Assembly: GCF_001904615.1 (NCBI RefSeq)
Contig: NZ_MRBY01000004.1
Span: forward strand, 1 to 64,000
Source of the DNA: [Limnothrix rosea] IAM M-220
GTDB lineage: Bacteria > Cyanobacteriota > Cyanobacteriia > Cyanobacteriales > MRBY01
DNA: 64,000 nt
Direction: 5' to 3'
The notes below the pieces were generated by a model. The model ran no database searches and had not been told where the DNA came from. It saw nothing but the letters and a program-made list of their open reading frames with translations. The position numbers and the translations under genes are program-made. Position 1 is the first letter of the stretch; each line of letters starts with the position of its first letter. Below, in pieces: positions 36,722 to 45,425 of this stretch.

Positions 36722-37766
36722 GTCATCAGCTAGCTTCGTTGAAAGTCCAACTTTAGACCGCGATTGTACGACCCTCTCGCGCCACGTTCTACAGCAACTC
36801 CAAAGCTTTGAGGCGGAGGCACAGGATATCAGTGCCATTATGAATCGTATTGCCCTTGCGGGAAAACTCATTGCCCGCCGTCTGAGTCGTGCTGGTTTGA
36901 TGGAAGGTGTCCTTGGCTTTACGGGAGAAGAAAATGTCCAAGGTGAATCGGTCAAAAAGATGGATGTCTACGCCAATGATGTCTTTATTTCCGTCTTTAA
37001 ACAGAGTGGTTTAGTTTGTCGGCTTGCTTCTGAAGAGATGGAGAAGCCCTACTATATTCCTGAAAATTGTCCCGTTGGTCGTTATACGCTGCTTTATGAT
37101 CCCATTGATGGTTCTTCTAATGTTGATATTAATCTCAATGTCGGCTCTATTTTTTCGATTCGGCAACAGGAGGGGGAAGACCTTAACGGCGAAGCAGAGG
37201 ATTTATTGCAAGATGGCCATAAACAGTTGGCGGCGGGCTACATTCTCTATGGTCCCTCGACAATGTTGGTCTATTCCATTGGTAAAGGAGTACATTCTTT
37301 TATTCTTGACCCAAGTTTAGGGGAGTTTATCCTTGCTGAAGAGAATATTGTGATGCCGAGCCATGGCAAAATTTACAGCGTTAATGAGGGGAACTTCTGG
37401 CAGTGGGAGGATTCGATTCGCGAATATATCCGTTATATGCACCGCCATGATGGTTATACTGCCCGTTATAGTGGCGCTTTGGTGGGAGATTTACACCGAA
37501 TTTTGACCCAAGGTGGTGTCTTTTTATATCCCGGTACGCAGAAAAAACCGGAAGGAAAATTACGGTTACTGTATGAAACAGCGCCGTTGGCTTGGCTAAT
37601 TGAACAGGCTGGTGGTAAGGCGAGCACAGGTACGCAACCATTACTGGATTTTGTGCCAACAATGCTGCATCAAAGAACGCCTGCGATTCTCGGCAGTACG
37701 GAGGATGTGGAGTTGGTTGAATCGTTTATTCGCGAGGGTTTGCGTCAGGTTGTGCAGACTGTTTAA
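36714..37766 (+). CDS. fbp: Fructose-1,6-bisphosphatase class I
   Basis: A 350-residue FBPase-I that makes fructose 6-phosphate in the Calvin cycle and gluconeogenesis. Metal and substrate motifs are [42 protein letters not shown] and [17 protein letters not shown]. Length is usual for class I. Most cyanobacteria also carry a bifunctional class II FBPase/SBPase. The start codon lies inside an inverted repeat (listed separately), which hints at control of translation. A terminator-like hairpin follows the stop. Confidence 0.96.
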   Translation: MVASSASFVESPTLDRDCTTLSRHVLQQLQSFEAEAQDISAIMNRIALAGKLIARRLSRAGLMEGVLGFTGEENVQGESVKKMDVYANDVFISVFKQSGLVCRLASEEMEKPYYIPENCPVGRYTLLYDPIDGSSNVDINLNVGSIFSIRQQEGEDLNGEAEDLLQDGHKQLAAGYILYGPSTMLVYSIGKGVHSFILDPSLGEFILAEENIVMPSHGKIYSVNEGNFWQWEDSIREYIRYMHRHDGYTARYSGALVGDLHRILTQGGVFLYPGTQKKPEGKLRLLYETAPLAWLIEQAGGKASTGTQPLLDFVPTMLHQRTPAILGSTEDVELVESFIREGLRQVVQTV

Positions 37767-37777
37767 TTTAAGAAAAG

Positions 37778-37811
37778 AGGCGGTTGTCGTGACTGTGGCG
37801 ATCGCCTTTTT
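37778..37811 (+). terminator. Probable terminator after fbp that uses a HIP1 arm
   Basis: AGGCG (37778-37782) pairs with CGCCT (37803-37807), the latter formed by a HIP1 site followed by T residues. Loop of 20 bases makes it weaker than the other terminators in the window. Confidence 0.45.
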
Positions 37812-37834
37812 GTAGACACCAAATTTTAGAAAAA

Positions 37835-37863
37835 GTAGCGTGTGTTAGCGCAGCGTAACGCAC
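37835..37863. repeat. Dispersed 29-bp palindromic repeat, copy 2
   Basis: GTAGCGTGTGTTAGCGCAGC and the following nine bases match the reverse complement of 13423-13451 at 27 of 29 positions. Lies 25 bases upstream of a small gene. Confidence 0.75.
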
Positions 37864-37888
37864 AGAAAATGATGGACTGTTATTAGAT

Positions 37889-38110
37889 ATGACTGAATTA
37901 ACTGGAAAAATTGAAAAGCGCGATGTTGGGATTGGTGTATGGGCACTAGCAGCCACTGATGGTCAGGTGTATGAGTTACGAAATTTACCATCGGACTGTC
38001 AGCAACCGGATACTGAAGTGAAGGTTACGGGCAGGGTGCTTGAGGATGCAATGTCGATCGCCATGATTGGCACAATCTTTGAAGTTGAAAGTTGTTCATC
38101 ACTTCAATGA
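37889..38110 (+). CDS. Small conserved-looking beta-strand protein
   Basis: A 73-residue protein, MTELTGKIEKRDVGIGVWAL at the start, then DGQVYELRNLP, VKVTGRVLEDAMSIAMIG and EVESCSS. The alternating pattern resembles a small OB- or SH3-like beta barrel, and I believe similar proteins occur in other cyanobacteria, but no named function is known to me. It sits between fbp and nadB on the same strand, directly after a dispersed palindromic repeat and before a heptamer tandem repeat. Confidence 0.6.
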   Translation: MTELTGKIEKRDVGIGVWALAATDGQVYELRNLPSDCQQPDTEVKVTGRVLEDAMSIAMIGTIFEVESCSSLQ

Positions 38111-38113
38111 TGT

Positions 38114-38155
38114 CTGATAACTGATACCTGATAACTGATACCTGATACCTGATAG
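38114..38155. repeat. Heptanucleotide tandem repeat (six copies)
   Basis: Six head-to-tail copies of CTGATAN (A, C, A, C, C, G in the last position). Short tandemly repeated heptamers of this kind are typical of cyanobacterial spacers. Not a CRISPR: there are no unique spacers. Confidence 0.85.
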
Positions 38156-38234
38156 GGAAGGGGCATTAACGGAACTTTAAGGCTATAGTGATTAAAATTT
38201 ACGACCCACAATTGTCCTACCGCCCCCGAAACCA

Positions 38235-39893
38235 ATGACCAGTGAGACGAATTTACCGAAGCAATTTGACGTTGTGGTGATTGGCAGTGGGGCGGCGGGC
38301 TTGTATGCTGCTTTGTCGTTGCCCAGTCATTTACGAGTGGGTTTGATCACGAAGGCAAAGTTACGGACAGGATCAAGTAAGTGGGCACAGGGTGGTATTG
38401 CAGCGGCGATCGCCCCGACCGATTCCCCAGATTTACACTTTACCGACACCATTAAAGCCGGAGCTGGACTCTGTGATCCCGCAGCGGTTAGTTTTCTTGT
38501 CAATAATGCGAAGGCAGCAATCCATCACCTTGTGGATATGGGGGTGGACTTTGACCGTAAAAATGGTGAACTTGCCATGACCTTAGAAGCTGCCCATTCC
38601 CGACCAAGGGTTTTGCACTCAAAGGACACCACCGGGAAAGCGATTATCACCACGCTGATCGAAAAAGTTTTAGAGCGTCCAAATATTCATGTCGTTTCCC
38701 AAGCTTTTGCGCTGCAGTTGCGCCGTGATCAAACAGGTAGATGTTGTGGCGTGAGCGTTTTATATGATGGTTGCATTCATTGGCTTAGTTCTGGGGCAGT
38801 AATTTTAGCGACGGGTGGTGGCGGTCAAGTCTTTGCCCAAACGACAAATCCGACCGTGAGCACGGGGGATGGGGTTGCCTTGGCGTGGCGACTAGGGGCA
38901 CAGTTGCGGGATCTGGAATTTTTTCAGTTTCACCCAACCGCTTTAACCAAACCCGGTGCGCCGCGCTTTTTAATTAGTGAGGCAGTGCGGGGCGAAGGGG
39001 CACATCTTCTTGGTTTTAACGGCGATCGCTTTGTCTTTGGCTACCATCCAGACGGTGAATTAGCGCCGCGGGATGTGGTGAGTCGAGCGATATTTAGTTA
39101 CCTTGCTGAAAATGCGGGTGATCCGGCAAATGCTCACGTATATCTCGATTTGAGCGTTATTCCAGAGGAGGAAATCCGGCGACGCTTTCCGAATATTATT
39201 CGAATGTGTGCCGAGTGGGGCGTTGATGTTTTTTCAGAGCCGATTCCAGTCGCGCCTGCTGCCCACTATTGGATGGGGGGCATTAAAACTAAGGCGACCT
39301 GTGAAACGTCAATTTCCGGTTTGTATGCCATTGGCGAAACGTCTAGTACGGGTGTTCATGGTGCAAATCGTTTAGCCAGTAATTCTTTATTGGAATGTTT
39401 AGTTTTTGCGGCGCAGCTCCACCAGTTTGACCCTCCAAATCCTGATGCCCCGGAAGAAAATATTTCACCAAAAGTGGTCGCGGAACATTGGCGGCGGGAA
39501 ACGGTGAAAGTCCAAACTATTCGGGCAGATTTACCGTTTTTACTGTGGCAAAGTGCAGGGATTTGTCGGCATCAACAAACTCTAGATGAGGCGATCGCCC
39601 AAGTTTCACATTGGCGAGATCAATTACAGGAAATGGCTTTGGCGCAATTTTTACAGCTTCGGGAAGATACCACCATTGAATTTGAACACCCCGACGCGGA
39701 AACCGAGCTTCGTCTCTACGCTGAGACCTGTAACCTTGCTGATGTCGCATGGCTAATCCTTAAAAGTGCAGCTTGGCGCACCGAAAGTCGTGGTGGACAT
39801 TATCGACTTGATTACCCGGCAACTCAACCAGATTGGCAAGTGCACACTTTTATTGAAGGGGAAGAATTTCGGCGATCGCCCCTTGTGGAGTGA
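38235..39893 (+). CDS. nadB: L-aspartate oxidase
   Basis: A 552-residue flavoenzyme that makes iminoaspartate for NAD synthesis. The FAD motif is VVIGSGAAGLYAALSL; KWAQGGIAAAI, HSRPRVLHSKDTTGKAI, EFFQFHPTAL, ISEAVRGEGAHL and IPVAPAAHYWMGGI are family signatures, and GVHGANRLASNSLLECLVF closes the FAD site. The C-terminal helical domain ends with SPLVE. The quinolinate synthase partner NadA is not in this window. A CT-rich repeat spacer separates it from the convergent KAS-like gene. Confidence 0.96.
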   Translation: MTSETNLPKQFDVVVIGSGAAGLYAALSLPSHLRVGLITKAKLRTGSSKWAQGGIAAAIAPTDSPDLHFTDTIKAGAGLCDPAAVSFLVNNAKAAIHHLVDMGVDFDRKNGELAMTLEAAHSRPRVLHSKDTTGKAIITTLIEKVLERPNIHVVSQAFALQLRRDQTGRCCGVSVLYDGCIHWLSSGAVILATGGGGQVFAQTTNPTVSTGDGVALAWRLGAQLRDLEFFQFHPTALTKPGAPRFLISEAVRGEGAHLLGFNGDRFVFGYHPDGELAPRDVVSRAIFSYLAENAGDPANAHVYLDLSVIPEEEIRRRFPNIIRMCAEWGVDVFSEPIPVAPAAHYWMGGIKTKATCETSISGLYAIGETSSTGVHGANRLASNSLLECLVFAAQLHQFDPPNPDAPEENISPKVVAEHWRRETVKVQTIRADLPFLLWQSAGICRHQQTLDEAIAQVSHWRDQLQEMALAQFLQLREDTTIEFEHPDAETELRLYAETCNLADVAWLILKSAAWRTESRGGHYRLDYPATQPDWQVHTFIEGEEFRRSPLVE

Positions 39894-39956
39894 CGCGTTA
39901 GAGGGACACGGCGAATGGGGGAGTGGGAGAATGGGGGAACAGAAAAAACTCATCAT

Positions 39957-40020
39957 TAAAAACCATCTTGTCTCTCTATCTCCGCGTCTCCGTGTCCCCG
40001 TATCCCTGTGTCCCCCAACC
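39957..40020. repeat. CT-rich spacer repeat, second copy
   Basis: Degenerate units around TCTCCGTGTCCCC between nadB and the KAS-like gene, of the same kind as 3728-3806. Confidence 0.65.
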
Positions 40021-40023
40021 TCC

Positions 40024-41175
40024 CTATCCTGCCAAAAATTCATCCTCAAACCGCAGGGCGATCGCCCCATTTTGTCCACCGAAACCAAAGCTTAGACAAA
40101 GGGCATGGTGAATTATTTCCGGTTGAGATTGCCAGACAAAATTTAGATCAAACTCAGGATTTCTCAGACCAACACAGGGAAATAGAGTTTGCGATCGCAG
40201 CATCATTAAAGAAAAAGCCGCACTCATAATCCCCGATGCCCCAAGACTATGACCCGTTGCGCCTTTACTGCCACTCACCCACGGGCGGTGAGGAAATAAT
40301 TCTGCAATCATCTGGGCTTCAGCTTGGTCATTAAGTTTAGTGCTTGTGCCGTGGGGATGAATGTGATCAACTTGGTTTGGGGTTAAATTCGCTCTCGTTA
40401 AACATTGGGCGATCGCCCGTTGGGCTGGTAAATGGCTTTTTTGTGGCGCACTGACATGGTAGGCATCACAGGTAAAACTCCAGCCGAGAATTTCACCATA
40501 AATTTTGGCCTTTCGTCGCCGAGCTGAAGTAAAAGTTTCCAACATTAACATCGCGCCCCCTTCCCCCAGAACTAAACCCTCGCGATTTTTATCAAAGGGA
40601 AAACAGCCCTGCGTTGCCATTGCACCCATTTTCTGGAAACCCGCAATACTCAATCGCGTAATTGGTGATTCGATCGCCCCCACCAAGACCCGCTCACAGT
40701 CACCGCGCCGTAACAATTCAAAGCCCTGACACAGTGCCCAAAGTCCCGTCGTACAAGCCCCCATCGGTGCCAGTAAAGAACCCGCTGAGCCAATTTGTCT
40801 AGCCGTGGCGATCGCCAACTGTTGCGGTAAAAGTTCTAACCAATCTTCTAATAGTTGCTGATTGCCGCCGCGATATTTTTGATTGATTGCTTCAATTTTC
40901 CCTTGAAAACCACGACTAGACCCCACCACCACCGCACAATTTTTCAGGGGCTTTGTTAACTTAGCATCCACTAGAACATCGTTAACTAGCGGCGATCGCC
41001 ACGACTCTAAATTCAGAGGATATTTCCCTAACATCGCCACCGGAATCACCAGTAAATCAGAAAAAGGTTGCCGTAGCCGAATTGCCGTTTTTCCCGCCAG
41101 TAGCGCCTGCCATGATTGGCTGAGATTACCCAATCCCGAACATAAACCCATGCCAGTGACGACAACACGCACCAT
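40024..41175 (-). CDS. Beta-ketoacyl-ACP synthase II-like condensing enzyme
   Basis: A 383-residue thiolase-fold condensing enzyme. The Cys-His-His triad is present: GACTTGLWAL (nucleophile Cys), HPHGTSTKLND, and KGATGHSLGASG; FGFGGQNGAIAL closes the fold. It is 30-35 residues shorter than standard FabF and clearly divergent in the N-terminal third. It stands away from any fatty acid cluster, so it may serve a special acyl chain (secondary lipid or polyketide) rather than bulk synthesis. Convergent with nadB. Confidence 0.85.
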   Translation of the reverse strand: MVRVVVTGMGLCSGLGNLSQSWQALLAGKTAIRLRQPFSDLLVIPVAMLGKYPLNLESWRSPLVNDVLVDAKLTKPLKNCAVVVGSSRGFQGKIEAINQKYRGGNQQLLEDWLELLPQQLAIATARQIGSAGSLLAPMGACTTGLWALCQGFELLRRGDCERVLVGAIESPITRLSIAGFQKMGAMATQGCFPFDKNREGLVLGEGGAMLMLETFTSARRRKAKIYGEILGWSFTCDAYHVSAPQKSHLPAQRAIAQCLTRANLTPNQVDHIHPHGTSTKLNDQAEAQMIAELFPHRPWVSGSKGATGHSLGASGIMSAAFSLMMLRSQTLFPCVGLRNPEFDLNFVWQSQPEIIHHALCLSFGFGGQNGAIALRFEDEFLAG

Positions 41176-41300
41176 CTTCCCAATGTCCTAAATTATCCCA
41201 ACAAAAAAGGGTAATCCCCTTTAGACTACCCTGACTATTTCCCTTAAATTGCGCAATTCACGAACATCCATAAAATGCAGTAAGACTTAATTGCAAATCA

Positions 41301-42023
41301 TTACTTAATGAGATTGTCCGCACCTTCAATTAATCTGGCAGATTCAATGCGATCGCCCATTTGAATACTGTCCACCACATCAATCCCTTCAACAACCTTG
41401 CCGAAAACAGCATAATTACCATCAAGGAAACTCAACTCAGCCAAGGTGAAATAAAACTGCGCCGATGCCGAATTTGGAGCCTGCGAGCGAGCCATGGCGA
41501 TCGTCCCCTTTTCATGCTTAAGCGTTACCTTACTCCCATCAAGACTAGCCCGACCATACACAGGATCTTCACTGCCCTCTAACTTGATTTCTAACGGTAA
41601 ATCCCGGCGAGCACCCGTTTCCGGCTCGACATAGCCACCACGGCCAAGCTGGGCGATCGGCACACTAGGATCTTTCCCCACAGGATCACCACCCTGCGCC
41701 ACAAAAGGCTCAGGATCGCGAATGACCCGGTGAAAAGCCAAACCATCATAAACCCCCCGCTCCACCAAATCAGCAAAATTACCCGCTGTAATAGGAGCAT
41801 CTTCGCCATTGAGCTCAATCACAATAGATTGTCCATTGACGACCATTTCAACCTTAGCCATACCCTCTAAACGAGGCGTATAGTCATCAAAAGGATTAAC
41901 CGTTGTTGTTGTCGACTCAGTCGTACTAGATTCACTGTCCGGTGTACTCGTTGGCGCGCAGCCGACTAAAGTCAAACTTCCGATCAAAACAGCGATACAA
42001 AAAACTTGCCACGGATGTCTCAT
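41301..42023 (-). CDS. Cyclophilin-type peptidyl-prolyl isomerase, lipoprotein
   Basis: A 240-residue periplasmic or lumenal foldase. Residues 1-22 are a lipoprotein signal with lipobox LVGC; a Ser/Thr-rich linker follows. The cyclophilin domain (about 60-240) shows [49 protein letters not shown] and [11 protein letters not shown]. Most catalytic positions are kept. The ATG at 42023 gives the lipoprotein signal; the longer frame to 42095 is not credible. Next gene in the same direction upstream is ycf4. Confidence 0.9.
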   Translation of the reverse strand: MRHPWQVFCIAVLIGSLTLVGCAPTSTPDSESSTTESTTTTVNPFDDYTPRLEGMAKVEMVVNGQSIVIELNGEDAPITAGNFADLVERGVYDGLAFHRVIRDPEPFVAQGGDPVGKDPSVPIAQLGRGGYVEPETGARRDLPLEIKLEGSEDPVYGRASLDGSKVTLKHEKGTIAMARSQAPNSASAQFYFTLAELSFLDGNYAVFGKVVEGIDVVDSIQMGDRIESARLIEGADNLIK

Positions 42024-42149
42024 TGGGATCTTTTTTTCTCCGAAAATTTCAACACAACAAAATTCAACAAAAAAGTAGGGAACTCGACGTGTCAATCACA
42101 CCATAAAGTTCCCATGACCATACTTAAAACATAGGCAAATAGAAAAAAT

Positions 42150-42722
42150 CTAGAGTCCTTCGAGGGGAATCGTTAAAAATCTGGCTAATTCAGCCCCTTG
42201 ATTTTCCAGTTCAGACAGAGGAATAGGCTCCCCCACACGAGTGAGAGGAATATCGCCCTTATTTTTGACCCGTAAATAAAGTACACGGCGAGGATTTAAG
42301 CCTTCTTTGATCTCCGCGCGAATTGCCAAAATATCACTAAGGTCATATTTAAAATCGATAATGCGATTTTTACCAACAAAACCATAACGAAAAATGGTGA
42401 CTTTACCCGTTTCTTTGTTAAATTCGTTGTAGCCACCGCCGACATTCAGAAAAGCAATAAACCACAGATAGGCAGAAAGTAATGTACCTGCCACACCGTA
42501 GAAAGTGAGTGCTGCCCCCTGGGGAATAAACTGTAGTGCGCTTGGATCGCTCACAATCAGAAAATTAGTATGAAAATAGCTCGATAGGCCTGCTAGGAGA
42601 AAACCAATACCGCCGATCGCCGACACCGTTGCCCAGAGAAAGTTACTAAAGCGGCGGGAACCAACAATAGATTGACGCAAAATTGCATCTGTGCCAGTCG
42701 AAGCCGTTGCCTGTGCTGCCAT
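42150..42722 (-). CDS. ycf4: Photosystem I assembly protein Ycf4
   Basis: A 190-residue thylakoid membrane protein with two spans near residues 30-50 and 70-90 and a hydrophilic C-terminal domain. GSRRFSNFLWATVSAIGGIG, SSYFHTN, IPQGAALTFYGVAGTLLS and GYNEFNKETGKVTIFRYGF are Ycf4 signatures. It assists assembly of photosystem I. It lies between sdhB and the cyclophilin gene, all on the minus strand with short gaps (47 bases to sdhB), so cotranscription with sdhB is possible. Confidence 0.95.
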   Translation of the reverse strand: MAAQATASTGTDAILRQSIVGSRRFSNFLWATVSAIGGIGFLLAGLSSYFHTNFLIVSDPSALQFIPQGAALTFYGVAGTLLSAYLWFIAFLNVGGGYNEFNKETGKVTIFRYGFVGKNRIIDFKYDLSDILAIRAEIKEGLNPRRVLYLRVKNKGDIPLTRVGEPIPLSELENQGAELARFLTIPLEGL

Positions 42723-42769
42723 AGGATTTATATCTAAGATTTTTTTAGAAGAGATTTATTTTAGAACCA

Positions 42770-43771
42770 TTATTTTACTGGATTATCAGAACCAGATTCG
42801 ATGAGGCTTTCCACCTGCTCAATTAAACCTTTCACTTCCGTTGCTCCTGGGGAGGCTTCAAAAGATATGGGTAGCTTGCCATGGGTAAGCATCCGCCAAC
42901 CGAGGGGAAAAATTTCACTCACTCCCTGCAACCCCATCACAAGAAAAGCAAAACGTCGTTCATCGATCCAACCGCCATCTTTCACGAGATTAATTAATGT
43001 TTTCCGATGACGAACCGTCCGATGCTCTTTGGGATCTTTTTGCTGCAATAATGCGCCTTTGATTTGGGTGATTTGATCCATGGGCGCGACTTCTTGGGGG
43101 CAGACGGAGTTGCATTGGTAGCAGCGGGTACAAGCCCACACCCCAAACTCAGGATCATGGTAGTTTTCTAGCCGCTGATCCGTGTTATTATCTCGCGAAT
43201 CTACCACCATGCGTTGGGCTTTGGCTAGGGCATGGGGCCCAGCAAATTTGGGGTTTACGGCCACTGCATTGCATTCGGAATAGCAGGCACCACATAGGAT
43301 ACAATTGCCAGTCTGGTTAAGTTGTGCCCTTTCTGCTGGTGTCTGGAGAAATTCCCGTTCCGGAATCGCCCGTGAGGCGGTACTGACGTAGGGTTCCACT
43401 TTTTCAAGGTTGTCCCAAAACCCCTGCATATCCACGACCAAATCTTTAATGATCGGCATATTTTTGAGGGGGGCGATCGCCAAAACAGGCTCATTATGAG
43501 AATCAGGGTCGATGTCTTGCAGACGTTTTATCTCAGAGCCAACATTTTCTTTACAAGCTAGAGCAGAGCGACCATTGATGGTGATGGCGCAACTACCACA
43601 AATGGTATTACGACAATTTTTTCGAAAAGCAAGACTCCCATCTTGTTGCCACTTAATCTGATTTAAACAATCTAAAATCGTGGTGCTTTCAGGTACAGAG
43701 AGACGATAGACTTTTAATTCCGGTGGAATATTTCTATGGGACTGACGGAGAATTTGTAACGTGATATCCAT
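42770..43771 (-). CDS. sdhB: Succinate dehydrogenase/fumarate reductase iron-sulfur subunit
   Basis: A 333-residue iron-sulfur protein of respiratory complex II in the cyanobacterial long form. The [2Fe-2S] Cys are in CRNTICGSCAITINGRSALAC; CILCGACYSEC and CTRCYQCNSVCP supply the [4Fe-4S] and [3Fe-4S] ligands. It passes electrons from succinate to plastoquinone in thylakoids. The gene is divergent from the AbrB regulator, the same pairing as sll0823/sll0822 in Synechocystis, so they probably share a regulatory region. The flavoprotein subunit is not in the window. Confidence 0.95.
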   Translation of the reverse strand: MDITLQILRQSHRNIPPELKVYRLSVPESTTILDCLNQIKWQQDGSLAFRKNCRNTICGSCAITINGRSALACKENVGSEIKRLQDIDPDSHNEPVLAIAPLKNMPIIKDLVVDMQGFWDNLEKVEPYVSTASRAIPEREFLQTPAERAQLNQTGNCILCGACYSECNAVAVNPKFAGPHALAKAQRMVVDSRDNNTDQRLENYHDPEFGVWACTRCYQCNSVCPQEVAPMDQITQIKGALLQQKDPKEHRTVRHRKTLINLVKDGGWIDERRFAFLVMGLQGVSEIFPLGWRMLTHGKLPISFEASPGATEVKGLIEQVESLIESGSDNPVK

Positions 43772-43920
43772 CGAGACTGCCTAACTTTGCAATGATGCTT
43801 TTCGTTTCTAGTTTAAAATACCCGTCTAAAAGATTAAACCTAAAGAAATAAACTTCAATAAACTTGACATTAATTTCAGTCTTACTGAGTAGTTATAAAA
43901 AAATAATGAAGGCTTTTTTC

Positions 43921-43958
43921 AAAAAGTTTTTGATTTTTTTGATCAAAAACTTTTTTTT
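43921..43958 (+). promoter_or_regulatory. Perfect 14-bp hairpin with T run in the abrB leader/promoter region
   Basis: AAAAAGTTTTTGAT (43921-43934) pairs perfectly with ATCAAAAACTTTTT (43942-43955) around a 7-base loop and is followed by three more T. It lies 76 bases before the AbrB start codon in a divergent spacer, so it could be an attenuator if transcription starts upstream, or an insulator between the two genes. Confidence 0.6.
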
Positions 43959-43976
43959 GCGGTTATATTTACATAT

Positions 43977-43992
43977 GTGATAAATTTGTCAC
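43977..43992. promoter_or_regulatory. 16-bp near-palindrome, candidate operator in the sdhB-abrB spacer
   Basis: GTGATAAATTTGTCAC is two-fold symmetric except for one pair. It lies 42 bases upstream of the AbrB start in the region shared with sdhB. Spacing does not fit the SyCRP1 (TGTGA-N6-TCACA) or NtcA (GTA-N8-TAC) consensus; autoregulation is conceivable. Confidence 0.4.
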
Positions 43993-44033
43993 TGAGAAAA
44001 ATTCGACGCAAAACATAAAAAATCTTAGAAATT

Positions 44034-44402
44034 ATGAGCGAAACAGCAACTACTCCCTTAAAGGGGAAAGCGCTTCTGAGTAAGGTTAAAGAACTATCCC
44101 ATTTACCCCGTCGTGAAACAGCAAAACTCTGCGGCTACAGCACTACAAAAAATGGCCAAACCCGAGTTAATTTAACTGGTTTTTACGATGCTGTTCTTGA
44201 AGCAAAAGGTCTTCCTTTAGACCCGGGTGGTAGTCAAGATGGTCGTGGTCGTGAACCGACTTACCGCGTTAGTGTGCACAAGAATGGTCAAATTGTAATT
44301 GGTTCGACCTATACTAATCAGATGAATCTAAAGCCCGGTGATGAATTTGAAATTAAAATTGGCTATAAGCACATTCACCTGAAGCAGATTAGTGAAGAGT
44401 AA
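44034..44402 (+). CDS. Cyanobacterial AbrB-type transcription regulator (cyAbrB2-like)
   Basis: A 122-residue DNA-binding protein. The N-terminal half is the cyanobacterial extension (KALLSKVKELSHLPRRETAK, LCGYSTTKNG), and the C-terminal half the AbrB-like fold with REPTYRVSVHKNGQIVIG and LKPGDEFEIKIGYKH. In Synechocystis cyAbrB2 (sll0822) represses inorganic carbon uptake, nitrogen and hydrogenase genes. Position next to sdhB matches that locus and supports cyAbrB2 over cyAbrB1. A strong hairpin and a near-palindrome precede the gene, and an intrinsic terminator follows. Confidence 0.9.
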   Translation: MSETATTPLKGKALLSKVKELSHLPRRETAKLCGYSTTKNGQTRVNLTGFYDAVLEAKGLPLDPGGSQDGRGREPTYRVSVHKNGQIVIGSTYTNQMNLKPGDEFEIKIGYKHIHLKQISEE

Positions 44403-44539
44403 TTTTGCTCGTCCACACCAAATATAGTGATGAGTTGGCGGGTGATTTGTGGGATAGAAGATGTATTATCTATAATCCATCAACATTTGTCTAATTTTGG
44501 TTAACCTGATCTATATTTGAAAAAATATATTTAGTCTGG

Positions 44540-44570
44540 GAGTTATGGATTTTTCATAGCTCTTTTTTTT
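44540..44570 (+). terminator. Intrinsic terminator after abrB
   Basis: Stem GAGTTATG (44540-44547) / CATAGCTC (44555-44562), eight base pairs with one G-U and a 7-base loop, followed by a run of T. Confidence 0.85.
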
Positions 44571-44597
44571 GTTTTTTTTTGCCCGCCATAGATATTG

Positions 44598-45425
44598 ATG
44601 GAGCTGATGGATATATTTTCGCGACAACTTAAACAAAATATGCCGCTGATACTTGGGATGGCTTACATTGGCTTTGTGTTTGCTTTATTGTCGCAAAGCG
44701 ATCGCCCAGAAATTGGTGGGACAGCAGGATTATTTACCCTGACGCTCCTCTATCGCTGGTGGGAGTCAGAAAAACCTCTTAGGCAAGTGAAGTTTAATAT
44801 TAGGGCGATCGCCACAGGTATTGTCATTAGTTTGTGGCTAATTTTTAAAGCATTATATTACAGCAACGATGAAGCTTTTTTGCGCATATTGCCCCTACTA
44901 GGCTTCACTAGCTGGAGCTTACTTTGTTACGGTTGGCAGAGTTTTCAGAAATTAAGCATAGGCTTTTTTTTACTGGGATTTTTAGCATTTCCCTGGGAAA
45001 TAGTTTATGTCGTTATTGACTTATCGTTACTGACTACAAAATTAGCCCACTTATTTTTAACAGTTGCTGGTTTGCAAGCGGAAAGGATTAGTACTTTAAT
45101 TCGCTTAGGATCTGGAACAATTGAGGTTTACCATGGTTGCTCAGGCCTAAAAATAATGCTTCAGCTAGTGGGTTTTAGTTTGATTTATCTAGTGTTAAAT
45201 CCACAACCTAGGCTGAAAATTATTGGTTTTATTACCGGGGCGATCGCCCTTGGTTTTACTTTAAATGGCTTCAGGGTGGCAATGATGGCCGTGCTCGTTT
45301 CTTTGGGAGATGAAAAAGCCTTTGACTACTGGCACCTTGGTACTGGCTCTTTAATTTTTAGTGTGGTGGGTTTAGGTTGTTTAGCATTATGGGGATGGCA
45401 GGTGCAGAGATGGCAAAATATCTAA
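44598..45425 (+). CDS. crtA: Cyanoexosortase A
   Basis: A 275-residue membrane cysteine transpeptidase with about eight spans. The exosortase triad is visible: Cys181 in YHGCSGLKIM, Arg226 in NGFRVAMM and His246 in DYWHLGTGSL. Exosortases cut and transfer proteins carrying a C-terminal PEP-CTERM signal, handling surface or EPS-linked proteins. I use ATG 44598; a TTG directly before it and an ATG at 44607 are alternatives. The next gene overlaps its 3' end and is the usual system partner. No PEP-CTERM substrate was found in the window. Confidence 0.85.
   Translation: MELMDIFSRQLKQNMPLILGMAYIGFVFALLSQSDRPEIGGTAGLFTLTLLYRWWESEKPLRQVKFNIRAIATGIVISLWLIFKALYYSNDEAFLRILPLLGFTSWSLLCYGWQSFQKLSIGFFLLGFLAFPWEIVYVVIDLSLLTTKLAHLFLTVAGLQAERISTLIRLGSGTIEVYHGCSGLKIMLQLVGFSLIYLVLNPQPRLKIIGFITGAIALGFTLNGFRVAMMAVLVSLGDEKAFDYWHLGTGSLIFSVVGLGCLALWGWQVQRWQNI

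Noticed and set aside
38114-38155. Regular repeats as a CRISPR array
   Set aside because: Units are directly adjacent heptamers without unique spacers; the 14-bp triplet at 58552 is likewise spacer-free.
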